Shown: positions 8,842 to 17,088, counted from the first letter of the stretch. The stretch: 32,356 nt of DNA from Bacillota bacterium (GCA_021837545.1 JAKBFR010000014.1:1-32356); one strand, 5' to 3'. Program-made: numbers and translations. The notes: generated by a model not told the origin, from the letters alone.

Positions 8842-8890
8842 AAAATAACTGTTCAAAAATAATTTAAAATTATCTTTAAACAGTTATTTT
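8842..8890 (-). terminator. terminator after the YczE-like gene
   Basis: Twelve-base arms AAAATAACTGTT (8842-8853) and AACAGTTATTTT (8879-8890), with a second inner stem ATAATTT/AAATTAT. Followed on the minus strand by a T-rich run. Confidence 0.75.
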
Positions 8891-8925
8891 CCAACTATCT
8901 CAAATTATATATGCTATAAATTTAA

Positions 8926-9645
8926 TTATGCAATAACAGTAGCACCATCTTCTATATCCGCTTCTGTTTCATTTACTATTAAACTTACAAACTTCTCCCC
9001 ATATGGAATGCAGAATTGTATGAAAGGTCCTGTTGTTAACATCGCTATTACTGTACCAAGTCCAACTGTTCCCCCTAATATAAATCCTATTATTAAAAAT
9101 CCACCATCTAGTCCTATTCTAATCCAACGATACTCCACTTTAGTCTTATCTTGTATTATAAATGGAATGATATCGTTTGGTGCAACACCTACGTTACTTG
9201 CTGAAAGTATTGAGAACCCTATTGCTATTATCAAGCATCCAAATACTACTAGAAGTGCTCTTATAACATAATTGTATGATTCAACTGGGAAATATGAAAC
9301 CACTTTAACTCCAAGGTCAATAATTGGTCCTACCCCAACAACACAAATTAATGTTCCTATTTTTATACGCTTTCTCTCAACCAAAAATACTATGCAAAAT
9401 AATATAACTAATATAATCATATTAGCTACTCCTGGTGTTACTTCTGCTTTTCCAGCTATTAATTTAACTAAGGAAAAATCCTTTAATCCTGTTTTGTCTA
9501 ATGTAAACGCCAATCCCTGTGTAAAAACTGTAAATGGGTCTGAGCCAATATTAGTCTTTAAAAATAATGCAACTCCGAATTGAATTATACTCATTCCGAT
9601 AAAAAATAGAAGTAGTCTTTTAATTAGGTTAACTGCTTTGTTCAT
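8926..9645 (-). CDS. YczE/YitT-like integral membrane protein
   Basis: The 239-residue protein has five clear hydrophobic segments, at about 10-30, 73-90, 96-116, 127-149 and 180-205. Family marks of YczE/YyaS-like proteins (COG2364) are the N-terminal GVALFLKTNIGSDPF segment and the later SNVGVAPNDIIPF. The molecular function of this family is not settled; the B. subtilis member is known from the surfactin locus. GGAAG lies before the ATG. It is a single-gene unit with its own promoter at 9756-9784 and terminator at 8842-8890. No partner gene is adjacent. Confidence 0.8.
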   Translation of the reverse strand: MNKAVNLIKRLLLFFIGMSIIQFGVALFLKTNIGSDPFTVFTQGLAFTLDKTGLKDFSLVKLIAGKAEVTPGVANMIILVILFCIVFLVERKRIKIGTLICVVGVGPIIDLGVKVVSYFPVESYNYVIRALLVVFGCLIIAIGFSILSASNVGVAPNDIIPFIIQDKTKVEYRWIRIGLDGGFLIIGFILGGTVGLGTVIAMLTTGPFIQFCIPYGEKFVSLIVNETEADIEDGATVIA

Positions 9646-9755
9646 ATTCTTTCTTCCTTTTCTTTTTATTTCATACGCTCTCTTATACCAAATCTTATGT
9701 AAATGTTTGTAGGTAACCCTTTAAAATGCCCATTCACAATCATAAATCTAAAGGT

Positions 9756-9784
9756 ATTCTACATCATATTTTACAGTTTGTCAA
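9756..9784 (-). promoter_or_regulatory. promoter of the YczE-like gene
   Basis: On the minus strand -35 TTGACA (9779-9784), 17-base spacer, -10 TAGAAT (9756-9761). It is nearly identical in hexamers and spacing to the tmRNA promoter. Confidence 0.75.
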
Positions 9785-9964
9785 AAAAATCATTCATAAT
9801 CGTTTACAAACAGTCAATTTCAGTCATATAATGGAATTTAAATACCAACAAATACTATATAGAATTATTTATATGGCTAACATATGAAAATAAATTCGTC
9901 ATATACTGATTTACCTTTACTTATTTTTGTATTGCTCTATTTTATATTGTTTTTTACTTAACCT

Positions 9965-9997
9965 CAAAAAAGCCTTAGGAACCTAATCCCAAGACTT
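9965..9997 (-). terminator. terminator of the nfnAB operon
   Basis: In the minus-strand transcript AAAGUCUUGGG (from 9987-9997) pairs with CCUAAGGCUUU (from 9968-9978), using two G-U pairs, then a U run. The G-U pairs show it works on this strand only. Confidence 0.8.
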
Positions 9998-10087
9998 TCT
10001 TTAACTTATTATTTAATAACTTATAACTACTTGCATATTTACCTAAAGTTCAATAAAGCAAGTAAATTAATTTATATTAAGTAAATA

Positions 10088-11482
10088 TTACTTTGATTGT
10101 AAATATTCATCTATGGCTTTTGCAGCTTTTTTACCTGCACCCATAGCTAAAATTACTGTTGCTGCTCCTGTAACTGCATCTCCACCGGCATAAACACCTT
10201 CTTTTGTAGTAAGACCAGTTTCCTCTTCTGCAACTATACATCTTCTCTTAGTAATTTCTAATCCTTCAGTTGTTGAAGATATTAATGGATTTGGCGATGT
10301 TCCAAGAGACATTATTACAGTATCTACATCTATAACAAATTCTGATCCTGCAACTTCAACTGGGCTTCTTCTACCAGATGCATCTGGTTCTCCAAGTTCC
10401 ATTCTTACGCATTTCATCCCTGTAACCCATCCCTTTTCATCTACTAAGATTTCAGTTGGGTTTGTTAAAACATCAAAGATTACTCCTTCTTCCATAGCAT
10501 GATGTACTTCTTCAGCTCTTGCTGGAAGTTCAGATTCTCCTCTTCTATAAACAATATGACTTTCAGCTCCAAGTCTAAGTGCAGTTCTTGCTGCATCCAT
10601 AGCAACGTTTCCTCCACCAACTACAGCAACTTTATTTCCAGCTCTAACTGGAGTTTCATATCCTTCTACAGCTGCTTTCATTAAGTTAACTCTTGTTAAG
10701 AATTCATTTGCAGAAGATACTCCATTTGCATTTTCTCCCGGTATTCCCATAAATCTTGGAAGACCTGCTCCTGAACCTATAAATACTGCTTTAAAGCCTT
10801 CTTCTTCAAATAATTCATCTATTGTTATTGTTCTTCCGATAATAACATTAGTTTCAATTTTAACACCAAGTTTCTTAATGTTTTCAACTTCATTTTTAAC
10901 TACTTTTTCTTTTGGAAGTCTAAATTCTGGAATACCATATACTAAAACTCCACCTTCTTTATGAAGGGCTTCAAATATAGTAACTTCGTATCCCTTTTTA
11001 GCTAAATCTCCAGCACAAGTTAATCCTGCTGGACCACTTCCTACAACTGCTACTTTAATTCCATTATTAGATTCTCTTGCACTTAAATCAACCTTATGTT
11101 CTGCTGACCAGTCTGCTGTAAATCTTTCAAGTTTACCTATAGATACAGCGTCACCCTTTATACCTAAAACACATCTTTCTTCACATTGCTTTTCTTGCGG
11201 ACAAACTCTTCCACAAACAGCTGGAAGTGCACTGTATTTTGCAATTTCTTTTGCTGCATCCTCAAATTTTTCATCTTTAACATGAGCAATAAATCCAGGA
11301 ATATTAATAGATACTGGGCATCCATCTACACATTTAGGATTTTTACAATTTAAGCATCTTGCTGCTTCTTTTGTAGCTTCTTCTTCATTATAACCTAAAC
11401 AAACTTCTTCAAAATTTGTTGCTCTCACCTTTGGGTCTTGTTCTCTTACTGGTATTCTAACTAATCTTTCATTCATATCCAT
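10088..11482 (-). CDS. nfnB: NADH-dependent ferredoxin:NADP+ oxidoreductase, large subunit (GltD-like)
   Basis: The 464-residue flavoprotein resembles glutamate synthase small subunit (GltA/GltD). Seen: two cysteine clusters for 4Fe-4S centres (Cys43, 46, 51, 55 and Cys90, 94, 100, 104), a FAD-binding VAVVGSGPAGLT at about 145, a second nucleotide-binding VAVVGGGNVAMDA at about 285, and the C-terminal AGGDAVTGAATV flavin motif. No glutamate synthase large subunit is next to it. Instead the gene overlaps the downstream end of the ferredoxin-reductase-like subunit by one base, the arrangement of NfnAB, which couples ferredoxin and NADH oxidation to NADP+ reduction by flavin bifurcation. Often annotated gltA. 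Terminator at 9965-9997. Confidence 0.9.
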   Translation of the reverse strand: MDMNERLVRIPVREQDPKVRATNFEEVCLGYNEEEATKEAARCLNCKNPKCVDGCPVSINIPGFIAHVKDEKFEDAAKEIAKYSALPAVCGRVCPQEKQCEERCVLGIKGDAVSIGKLERFTADWSAEHKVDLSARESNNGIKVAVVGSGPAGLTCAGDLAKKGYEVTIFEALHKEGGVLVYGIPEFRLPKEKVVKNEVENIKKLGVKIETNVIIGRTITIDELFEEEGFKAVFIGSGAGLPRFMGIPGENANGVSSANEFLTRVNLMKAAVEGYETPVRAGNKVAVVGGGNVAMDAARTALRLGAESHIVYRRGESELPARAEEVHHAMEEGVIFDVLTNPTEILVDEKGWVTGMKCVRMELGEPDASGRRSPVEVAGSEFVIDVDTVIMSLGTSPNPLISSTTEGLEITKRRCIVAEEETGLTTKEGVYAGGDAVTGAATVILAMGAGKKAAKAIDEYLQSK

Positions 11483-12372
11483 TATTTGTCACCTCCACAA
11501 CCACAGCTACCATTACTGTGAGTATTTCCTTCTTCTGCTTTCAATTGACATTTTCCTTCTTCAGTCTTATATAGAGCTTGTCTTCTCATTGCTTCATCGT
11601 AATTTACTAAATGACCATCAAATTCTGGTCCATCAACACAAGCAAATTTAATTTCTCCACCAATAGTTACTCTACATGCTCCACACATTCCAGTACCATC
11701 AACCATAATTGAATTTAAACTTACTGTAGTTGGAATATTTAATTCCTTAGTTAACATAGAAGTAAATTTCATCATTATCATTGGTCCAATAATAATAGCA
11801 TGATCATACTTTTTACCTTGATTATTAACCAAGTCTTTTAACATATCAGAACCTGTTCCTTTAAATCCATAGCTACCATCATCTGTTGTAACATAAAGAT
11901 TTCCAGAAACTGCTTTTAATTCTTCTTCATATATTAATAAATCTTTATTTCTACTTCCTAATATAACATCTACATCTATGCCTTGTTCATGTAGCCATTT
12001 TACTTGCGGATAAACCGGTGCTGCACCAACTCCACCTGCAATAAATAGTAGTTTCTTTTTCTTTAATTCTTCTAAATCTTCATGTATCAATTCACTTGGT
12101 TGTCCAAGAGGTCCAACAAAATCAGCTACTTCTTGACCAACTTCAAATGAAGCTAATTGCTTTGTCCCTTTTCCAACAGTTTGGTAAACTATTGCAACAG
12201 TTCCTTTTTCTTCATCATAATCTGCTATTGTAAGTGGAATTCTTTCACCTTTTTCATCATTCTTTATAATAATAAATTGACCAGGTTTTGCAGACTTGGC
12301 TACTCTCGGAGCTTCTATATCCATTAAGAATATATTATCTGTAAGTTCCTTTTTGCTAACAATTTTATACAT
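11482..12372 (-). CDS. nfnA: NADH-dependent ferredoxin:NADP+ oxidoreductase, small subunit
   Basis: The 296-residue protein is like PyrK and the sulfide dehydrogenase/ferredoxin-NADP reductase subunit. Seen: FAD-binding RIPLTIAD at 44-51, NAD-binding FIAGGVGAAPVYP at about 110-122, and a C-terminal 2Fe-2S segment with Cys230, Cys233 and Cys245; in NfnA an aspartate is the fourth ligand, and an Asp lies just before Cys230. It is followed directly by nfnB, sharing one base, which implies translational coupling and a stable NfnA-NfnB complex. The C-terminus carries an extra CGCGG stretch. AGGGGTG before the ATG. In fermenting clostridia the complex supplies NADPH. Confidence 0.9.
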   Translation of the reverse strand: MYKIVSKKELTDNIFLMDIEAPRVAKSAKPGQFIIIKNDEKGERIPLTIADYDEEKGTVAIVYQTVGKGTKQLASFEVGQEVADFVGPLGQPSELIHEDLEELKKKKLLFIAGGVGAAPVYPQVKWLHEQGIDVDVILGSRNKDLLIYEEELKAVSGNLYVTTDDGSYGFKGTGSDMLKDLVNNQGKKYDHAIIIGPMIMMKFTSMLTKELNIPTTVSLNSIMVDGTGMCGACRVTIGGEIKFACVDGPEFDGHLVNYDEAMRRQALYKTEEGKCQLKAEEGNTHSNGSCGCGGDK

Positions 12373-12684
12373 GTCCTAGCACCCCTTTTAAATATGTTAA
12401 GTTTTATAACCTTCTTATATAGTTTACACCATTATTCTGAATTTTAAAAATACTTTTTATGTGTTTTCAATATTTTATGATTTTCTAAGAAATATTTATA
12501 AGTTCCTATTTTTTTGTAAAAATTTATTAATAAGAAAAAATAGATGGTTAAATAAGTTACAAAATGTAAATTATTTAACCACCTATATAAATTAAGTAGT
12601 GTTAGTTTATATAATTCTTGTCTTTCTACTAAACAATATATTTCATTGTAATAACTACTTTTATTTTCATTTTCAATATATAAA
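12373..12684. other. gap upstream of nfnA and downstream of the first agrC
   Basis: It holds the presumed nfnA promoter, for which only a weak TATATA at about 12413-12419 is visible, and the terminator of the agr operon at 12542-12584. Confidence 0.5.
12542..12584 (-). terminator. terminator of the agrBDC operon
   Basis: Fourteen-base arms at 542-555 and 571-584 (TGGTTAAATAA / TTATTTAACCA core) with inner TTAC/GTAA, followed on the minus strand by ATTTTTTCTT. Confidence 0.8.
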
Positions 12685-13941
12685 TTACTTAATAGGTAGA
12701 ATTATTTTAAATTGTGTAGCAGTATCTGTACTTTTAACATGTATTTTTCCATTATGACTTTCTACTAAATCTTTTACAATACTTAATCCATATCCATGAC
12801 TTTTATCAGTGTTATCTTTAGTAGTAAATCCCATTTTGAAAATATCTTTTAAATAATTTGCTTCTATTTTGGGTCCATTATTTTCTATTTTTATTACTGT
12901 ATTGCCTAAATATTCATAACTTCTTGCAATTATTATTCCTTCACCTTTCATGGCCTTAATTGCATTATTTACTATATTAGATATTACCCTATAAAACTCC
13001 ATTTCACTCATATTTATTAATCCAAAATCACATTTATCTTCTATTATAACATGTATTCCTTTATCTATTGCAGGCTTTAACGCAATCGATAATAATGAAT
13101 TTTCATTGTTATTAACTTCTACAGCTGTTGGCGTAGAGTCATTGTTATTTATAATATCTTTTAAAGATTTTTTTAAATCATCGAATCTTTCCATAAGACA
13201 AAGTCCATATAAATAAGAGATTTGTGCTCCATAATCATGCTTAATTTTTCTAAGTTCATTATTCTTAATTTCTAATGCTTCATTTAATTTATAAATTTGT
13301 TCTGATTTCTGATGAATTTTCCAAAAATAAATTAAGACAGCTACAAAAAACAGAAAAAATATTATATATATAGCGTTTGTTAGCAATTGACTCTTTTCAC
13401 TTAACGTAATCACATAAGAAGTTACTATAAAATCGAGTATAAAACTCATTATCAAAAAAAATACAGAAAAATTTTCATTTATTATAAATATATGAATTTG
13501 TTTTATTTTATTTATATATTTAAAACATAAAAATAATAATATCCATTGTGGAATATATATTATAAAAAATTTTTCATAATATATATATTCTAATGGAAGT
13601 ATTCCTGTAATATATTCAAAAATCAAACTACCAAATATAGCTGAATATATCCCTATTATAAAATAAACTATTGTATATGCTGTTATTACACTTAAAACAT
13701 TTTTTCTATAAAAAATAACCATTACGCCTAAAGCTAATATATGAGTTACAATCACAGTTATTCCCCAATTATTCCCGAATGTCCCAGTAAAAAAGTTTGC
13801 TACACATATAAATAATGACACAATACAAAATAATTTTATTTTATCTGTTTTTTCTTCTTTATCTGTACAATAAATAATTGTATAAGCAAATAATATCGAT
13901 TGCAATACTGAAGTTATTAAATCTATAATAATTAATGTCAA
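12685..13941 (-). CDS. agrC: AgrC-like peptide-sensing histidine kinase 1
   Basis: The 418-residue protein has six or so membrane segments (about 1-205), a linker, a phospho-acceptor helix with IKHDYGAQISYL (His235), and a GHKL ATPase domain with N box NIVNNAIKA (about 322-330), IENNGPKI (about 352-359), FKMGFTTK and SHGYGLSIV (about 381-389). This is the AgrC (HPK10) layout: it senses a cyclic peptide outside the cell and phosphorylates an AgrA-type regulator, which is not in the window. The start is TTG at 13939-13941, supported by GGGGGAG upstream and by the second kinase having the same kind of start. It is 35 bases downstream of agrD. The kinase half is nearly identical to that of the gene at 14923-16173. 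Confidence 0.9.
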   Translation of the reverse strand: MTLIIIDLITSVLQSILFAYTIIYCTDKEEKTDKIKLFCIVSLFICVANFFTGTFGNNWGITVIVTHILALGVMVIFYRKNVLSVITAYTIVYFIIGIYSAIFGSLIFEYITGILPLEYIYYEKFFIIYIPQWILLFLCFKYINKIKQIHIFIINENFSVFFLIMSFILDFIVTSYVITLSEKSQLLTNAIYIIFFLFFVAVLIYFWKIHQKSEQIYKLNEALEIKNNELRKIKHDYGAQISYLYGLCLMERFDDLKKSLKDIINNNDSTPTAVEVNNNENSLLSIALKPAIDKGIHVIIEDKCDFGLINMSEMEFYRVISNIVNNAIKAMKGEGIIIARSYEYLGNTVIKIENNGPKIEANYLKDIFKMGFTTKDNTDKSHGYGLSIVKDLVESHNGKIHVKSTDTATQFKIILPIK

Positions 13942-13976
13942 TTTACGCTCCCCCTTAGCTGATCTATAACTCTAAT

Positions 13977-14102
13977 TTATCTTAAGTTTTTCATAGATTC
14001 AGGCATTTCTTCTACTCCACTAGCCCAAAATGATGCTGGAGCTAATGTAATCATTGAATCTGATATTCTCTTTAAAAATTCACCTAATACTTTTTTCATC
14101 AT
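13977..14102 (-). CDS. agrD: AgrD-like cyclic peptide pheromone precursor with ring serine
   Basis: A 41-residue peptide too short for ordinary gene calls. Seen: a basic amphipathic N-terminal helix (MMKKVLGEFLKRISDSMITL), a core APASFWAS and an acidic tail GVEEMPESMKNLR. In AgrD the ring starts at Cys (or rarely Ser) five residues before the cleavage point, and a proline lies six residues after it. Aligned this way the ring is Ser24-Phe-Trp-Ala-Ser28 and Pro34 falls in the right place. A serine would give a lactone, as known in Staphylococcus intermedius, not a thiolactone. GGGAG precedes the double ATG. It lies between agrB and agrC, 56 and 35 bases away. Ring boundaries are inference. Confidence 0.85.
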   Translation of the reverse strand: MMKKVLGEFLKRISDSMITLAPASFWASGVEEMPESMKNLR

Positions 14103-14158
14103 AAAATCCATCTCCCTTTAATTTTTTCAATTTCAAATCAGAAATGTACTATAATTTA

Positions 14159-14716
14159 TTAATATTCTCTTTTATTAAACATTAGTGTAGCTTCAAATAG
14201 AATTGTCCATGTTATTATCGAATAATAACTACTATAGTTATATAAAACTATAGATAGCAATCCAAGTATTATTGAAGTACTTAGACCTCTAACTCTATTT
14301 TTCTTTATCAATTCAGGGCGCGTAATTGGCATTTTGGAATTTATTACTGGAGCTTGATTCCATATGCAAAATATACTCAGTAAAATTAAGATACAATTAC
14401 TTATAAAACTAAGATTAGACTGCAAACTTAAAATCAATATTCCTGCTGTTAATAGCAATGTTGCTATAAAACACTTAATTTGAGTTTCTTCATGATATCC
14501 GCCTATAAAAGGTTTACTTACACACATTATTCCTGCGATTATCATCACCTCATTAAAATATCCAAATAATGAAAAAACAATTATTAGGAAAATCATTTTT
14601 ATGAGCTCAAATAAAATAGTCACTAAAGCATATTCCATTTGTTCAAGTTCATCTTTACTATAATTATCATTTGTTGCTATACTGTTTATCATTCTTTTAG
14701 AAATACTTTTAACCAT
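14159..14716 (-). CDS. agrB: AgrB-like peptide-processing membrane protease
   Basis: The 185-residue protein cuts and cyclises the AgrD precursor at the membrane. Seen: several hydrophobic segments (about 28-50, 52-66, 83-100, 103-120, 145-180) and the catalytic pair of the family, His75 in KPFIGGYHEET and Cys82 in IKCFIATL, with the spacing of His77/Cys84 in the staphylococcal enzyme. Length is typical (about 190). The first gene of the agrB-agrD-agrC operon; the promoter at 14754-14782 gives a short leader. The ribosome site before ATG 14714-14716 is weak (GAGTG). Confidence 0.93.
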   Translation of the reverse strand: MVKSISKRMINSIATNDNYSKDELEQMEYALVTILFELIKMIFLIIVFSLFGYFNEVMIIAGIMCVSKPFIGGYHEETQIKCFIATLLLTAGILILSLQSNLSFISNCILILLSIFCIWNQAPVINSKMPITRPELIKKNRVRGLSTSIILGLLSIVLYNYSSYYSIITWTILFEATLMFNKREY

Positions 14717-14753
14717 TTTATCACTCTTTTATATATTTATCTCATTAATACAT

Positions 14754-14782
14754 ATTATATCTCCTTATTTGTTAATTTTCAA
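14754..14782 (-). promoter_or_regulatory. promoter of the agr operon with flanking direct repeats
   Basis: On the minus strand -35 TTGAAA (14777-14782), 17-base spacer, -10 TATAAT (14754-14759). The -35 box sits in ATGTTGAAAAT (14775-14785), repeated as ATGTTAAAAAT 31 bases further upstream (14806-14816), a candidate regulator binding pair. Confidence 0.7.
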
Positions 14783-14856
14783 CATATTTGTTTTTTCTTA
14801 TATATATTTTTAACATCTTTGTTTAGATTAATTTAACAAAAGAAAGTACCGCATAA

Positions 14857-14904
14857 AAGAAGAAGATATCCTTCAACTTTTTGATTTTAGGATATCTTCT
14901 TCTT
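14857..14904 (-). terminator. terminator of the second agrC gene
   Basis: Perfect 16-base arms at 14857-14872 and 14889-14904 (AAGAAGAAGATATCCT and its complement), followed on the minus strand by TTTATG. It separates agrC2 from the agrBDC promoter. Confidence 0.85.
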
Positions 14905-14922
14905 ACAAATAACTATATTAAA

Positions 14923-16173
14923 TTACTTAATAGGTAACACTATTTTAAATTGGGTAGAAGTATCTGTACTTTTTACATGTATCTTCCCATTATGACTTTC
15001 TACTAAATCTTTTACAATACTTAATCCATACCCATGGCTTTTATCAGTGTTATCTTTGGTAGTAAATCCCATTTTGAAAATATCTGTCAAATAATTTTCT
15101 TCGATTTTCGGCCCATTATTTTCTATTTTTATTACTGTATTACCTAAATATTCATAACTTTTTGCAATTATTATTCCTTCACCCTTCATGGCCTTAATTG
15201 CATTATTTATTATATTGGATATTACCCTATAAAACTCCATTTCACTCATATTTATCAATCCAAAATCACATTTATCTTCTATTATAACGTGTATCCCTTT
15301 ATCTATTGCAGGCTTTAACGCAATTGATAATAATGAATTTTTATTATTATTAACTTCTACTGCTGTTGGTGTAGAGTCATTGTTATTTATAATGTCTTTT
15401 AAAGATTTTTTTAAATCATCAAATCTTTCCATAAGACAAAGTCCATATAAATAAGAAATTTGTGCTCCATAATCATGCTTAATTTTGCTGAGTTCACTAT
15501 TTTTGATTTCTAAGGCTCTATTTAATTGGGATATCTGTTCTGATTTATACTGTATTTTTCTAAAATATAGCAAAATAACTACAAAAAATATAAAAAACAT
15601 TATATATATTATATTTTTTGTTAATTGACTTTTATATCCTATTGTTAATAAATAGAAAGTTATTATAAAATCCATAGTAACACTAATTATTAATGAATAA
15701 ATTAATAAGCCTTCAGTTACTATTAATTTATATACTTGTTCTATTTTTTTTATATACTTAAAACATAAACATATTAGTATCCATTCTGGAACATATATTA
15801 TAAAAATTTCTTCATAATTTATATACTTAATTGGTAAAAGTTCCTTTACATAAGCAAAAATTATATTTCCAAATATAATAGAATAAATTCCTATAATGCA
15901 GTAAATGATGGTGTGTGCTATTAATGCATTAATTATATTTTTCTTATATAATAAGACTACTAACCCTAATGCTAGTATGTGCGTTGAAAATACGATTATT
16001 CCAGGATTATCTACAAATGTTCCTGGAAATAATACTCCTATAAGAGTAAACATCAACGTCATAAAAAATAATTTCATTTTGTCTATTCTTTGGTTTTGGT
16101 CCGCACAATAAATTAATACATATGCAAACACTAGTGATTGCAATACTGAACTTATTCCATCTATAATAACCAA
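14923..16173 (-). CDS. AgrC-like peptide-sensing histidine kinase 2
   Basis: The 416-residue paralogue of the kinase at 12685-13941 has the same layout: six or so membrane segments, phospho-acceptor IKHDYGAQ, and GHKL motifs NIINNAIKA, IENNGPKI and SHGYGLSIV. From the phospho-acceptor helix to the end (about 186 residues) I count seven differences from the first kinase, while the membrane sensor half differs at many positions. The start is TTG at 16171-16173 with GGGAGGA 8 bases upstream. Directly upstream is a broken agrD, and no agrB is next to it, so this receptor has no intact partner of its own here. It could respond to the first peptide or to peptides from other strains. Confidence 0.88.
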   Translation of the reverse strand: MVIIDGISSVLQSLVFAYVLIYCADQNQRIDKMKLFFMTLMFTLIGVLFPGTFVDNPGIIVFSTHILALGLVVLLYKKNIINALIAHTIIYCIIGIYSIIFGNIIFAYVKELLPIKYINYEEIFIIYVPEWILICLCFKYIKKIEQVYKLIVTEGLLIYSLIISVTMDFIITFYLLTIGYKSQLTKNIIYIMFFIFFVVILLYFRKIQYKSEQISQLNRALEIKNSELSKIKHDYGAQISYLYGLCLMERFDDLKKSLKDIINNNDSTPTAVEVNNNKNSLLSIALKPAIDKGIHVIIEDKCDFGLINMSEMEFYRVISNIINNAIKAMKGEGIIIAKSYEYLGNTVIKIENNGPKIEENYLTDIFKMGFTTKDNTDKSHGYGLSIVKDLVESHNGKIHVKSTDTSTQFKIVLPIK

Positions 16174-16207
16174 TGCTAAATCCTCCCATTTGCTTCATAT
16201 TTATACT

Positions 16208-16306
16208 GTATCTTAAATTCTTTGTATATTCAAGCATTTTTCTACGAAATTCTACAAAATATTATGTTTCAAATAATGTAATCATATAATCACATATACT
16301 TTTCAT
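16208..16306 (-). pseudogene. decayed second agrD
   Basis: From ATG 16304-16306, preceded by GAGGAG, the frame reads MKSICDYMITLFET and then a TAA. It aligns to the intact agrD (RISDSMITL against SICDYMITL) with no gap right to the end, where MLEYTKNLR matches MPESMKNLR. The TAA replaces the codon of the predicted ring serine (TCA), the former stop TAA has become TAC, and the conserved tail proline has become Leu (CCT to CTT). The product would lack ring and tail. It is 35 bases upstream of agrC2, the same distance as in the intact copy. Confidence 0.8.
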
Positions 16307-16527
16307 AGCTCCTCAATAATAAAACTAGAATTATTCATATATATACTTACAAAATAAAAATTCTCACACTTTATTTTATGAACTTATTGTTGTGAACGCT
16401 GAACAATGTTAATATAATATTGTTCAATATTTGAACAATATTAGTAGAGCTAAATTAGAAATGAATTAGCTATATAATATAAATTTAACTATCATTTCAA
16501 ATTTGACTATTTTAGGAGGAGAAATTT
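16307..16527. promoter_or_regulatory. divergent region with palindromic operator-like cluster
   Basis: A perfect palindrome ATTGTTCAA-TAT-TTGAACAAT (16419-16439) follows another half-site TGAACAAT (16400-16407), which itself pairs with ATTGTTCA. A TATAAT -10 for the methyltransferase lies at 16473-16478 with no good -35, as expected for a regulated promoter. Confidence 0.55.
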
Positions 16528-17088
16528 ATGGAAAACATGTCTTATTGGAAAGAAGTTTGGGAAAGAAAAGGAAATGGTAATACTAAGTGCTTAGAAGAAT
16601 TAGATGGATATGAAGATACCTCTGCAGATGTAAAAGAAATAGCACGACAAATTGTTAAAGAATTAGATATTAAAGAAACAGATAAAATATTAGAAGTAGC
16701 CTGTGGCGCTGGTGGACTCGCTCAATACATAAAATGTGGCGAATATGTTGGCGTAGATTATTCTACTTCCCTTGTAAAAAGGCATATAGAACTACTTAAC
16801 AATTCAGTTTTACATGGTGAAGCAAACGATTTAATTTTTAAGGATAAAACCTTTGATAAAGTATTTTGCTTTGGAGCATTTCATTATTTTCCAAATCAAG
16901 ACTATGCAAAACAAGCAATTGCTGAATTAAAAAGAGTTGCTAAAGAAGCAATATTTATTGGAGATTTACCTATAAATTCACATAGAGAAGAGCATTTACT
17001 TTATGATAAAAATGATTTTGAAGGTTGGAAAATCATGAATGGATACTATAATCCATGTAGATTCAATGTTTCTCTAAAATTGATTTAA
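16528..17088 (+). CDS. class I SAM-dependent methyltransferase
   Basis: The 186-residue protein has the Rossmann methyltransferase motifs: I, ILEVACGAGGLAQYI (about 54-68); II, YVGVDYS (about 73-79); and a later post-motif FDKVFCFGAFHYFPN (about 109-123), the Methyltransf_11 pattern. The substrate cannot be told; the family includes small-molecule and quinone/biotin methylases. AGGAGGAG lies about 9 bases before ATG. The C-terminus is short compared with many relatives of about 200-250 residues. It is transcribed away from the agr genes, behind the palindromic region at 16400-16439, and ends just before the foldback region. Confidence 0.85.
   Translation: MENMSYWKEVWERKGNGNTKCLEELDGYEDTSADVKEIARQIVKELDIKETDKILEVACGAGGLAQYIKCGEYVGVDYSTSLVKRHIELLNNSVLHGEANDLIFKDKTFDKVFCFGAFHYFPNQDYAKQAIAELKRVAKEAIFIGDLPINSHREEHLLYDKNDFEGWKIMNGYYNPCRFNVSLKLI

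Larger units (their letters stand above)
8605..8925. other. gap between tmRNA and the YczE-like gene
   Basis: It holds the tmRNA promoter (8666-8694), a leader of about 60 bases presumably removed by RNase P, and the terminator of the next gene (8842-8890). I see nothing else in it. Confidence 0.6.
9646..10087. other. gap between the YczE-like gene and nfnB
   Basis: It contains the YczE-like promoter and about 110 bases of leader, and the nfnB terminator (9965-9997). The middle (about 9800-9960) is AT-rich with nothing I can name. Confidence 0.6.

Noticed and set aside
12395..12410. Rex-like site upstream of nfnA
   Set aside because: TGTTAA-GTTT-TATAAC matches only one half of the Rex consensus and the symmetry is off by one base.
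16007..16237. 76-codon minus-strand frame overlapping the start of agrC2
   Set aside because: It overlaps agrC2 in another frame and its first part is the tail of the decayed agrD; not an independent gene.
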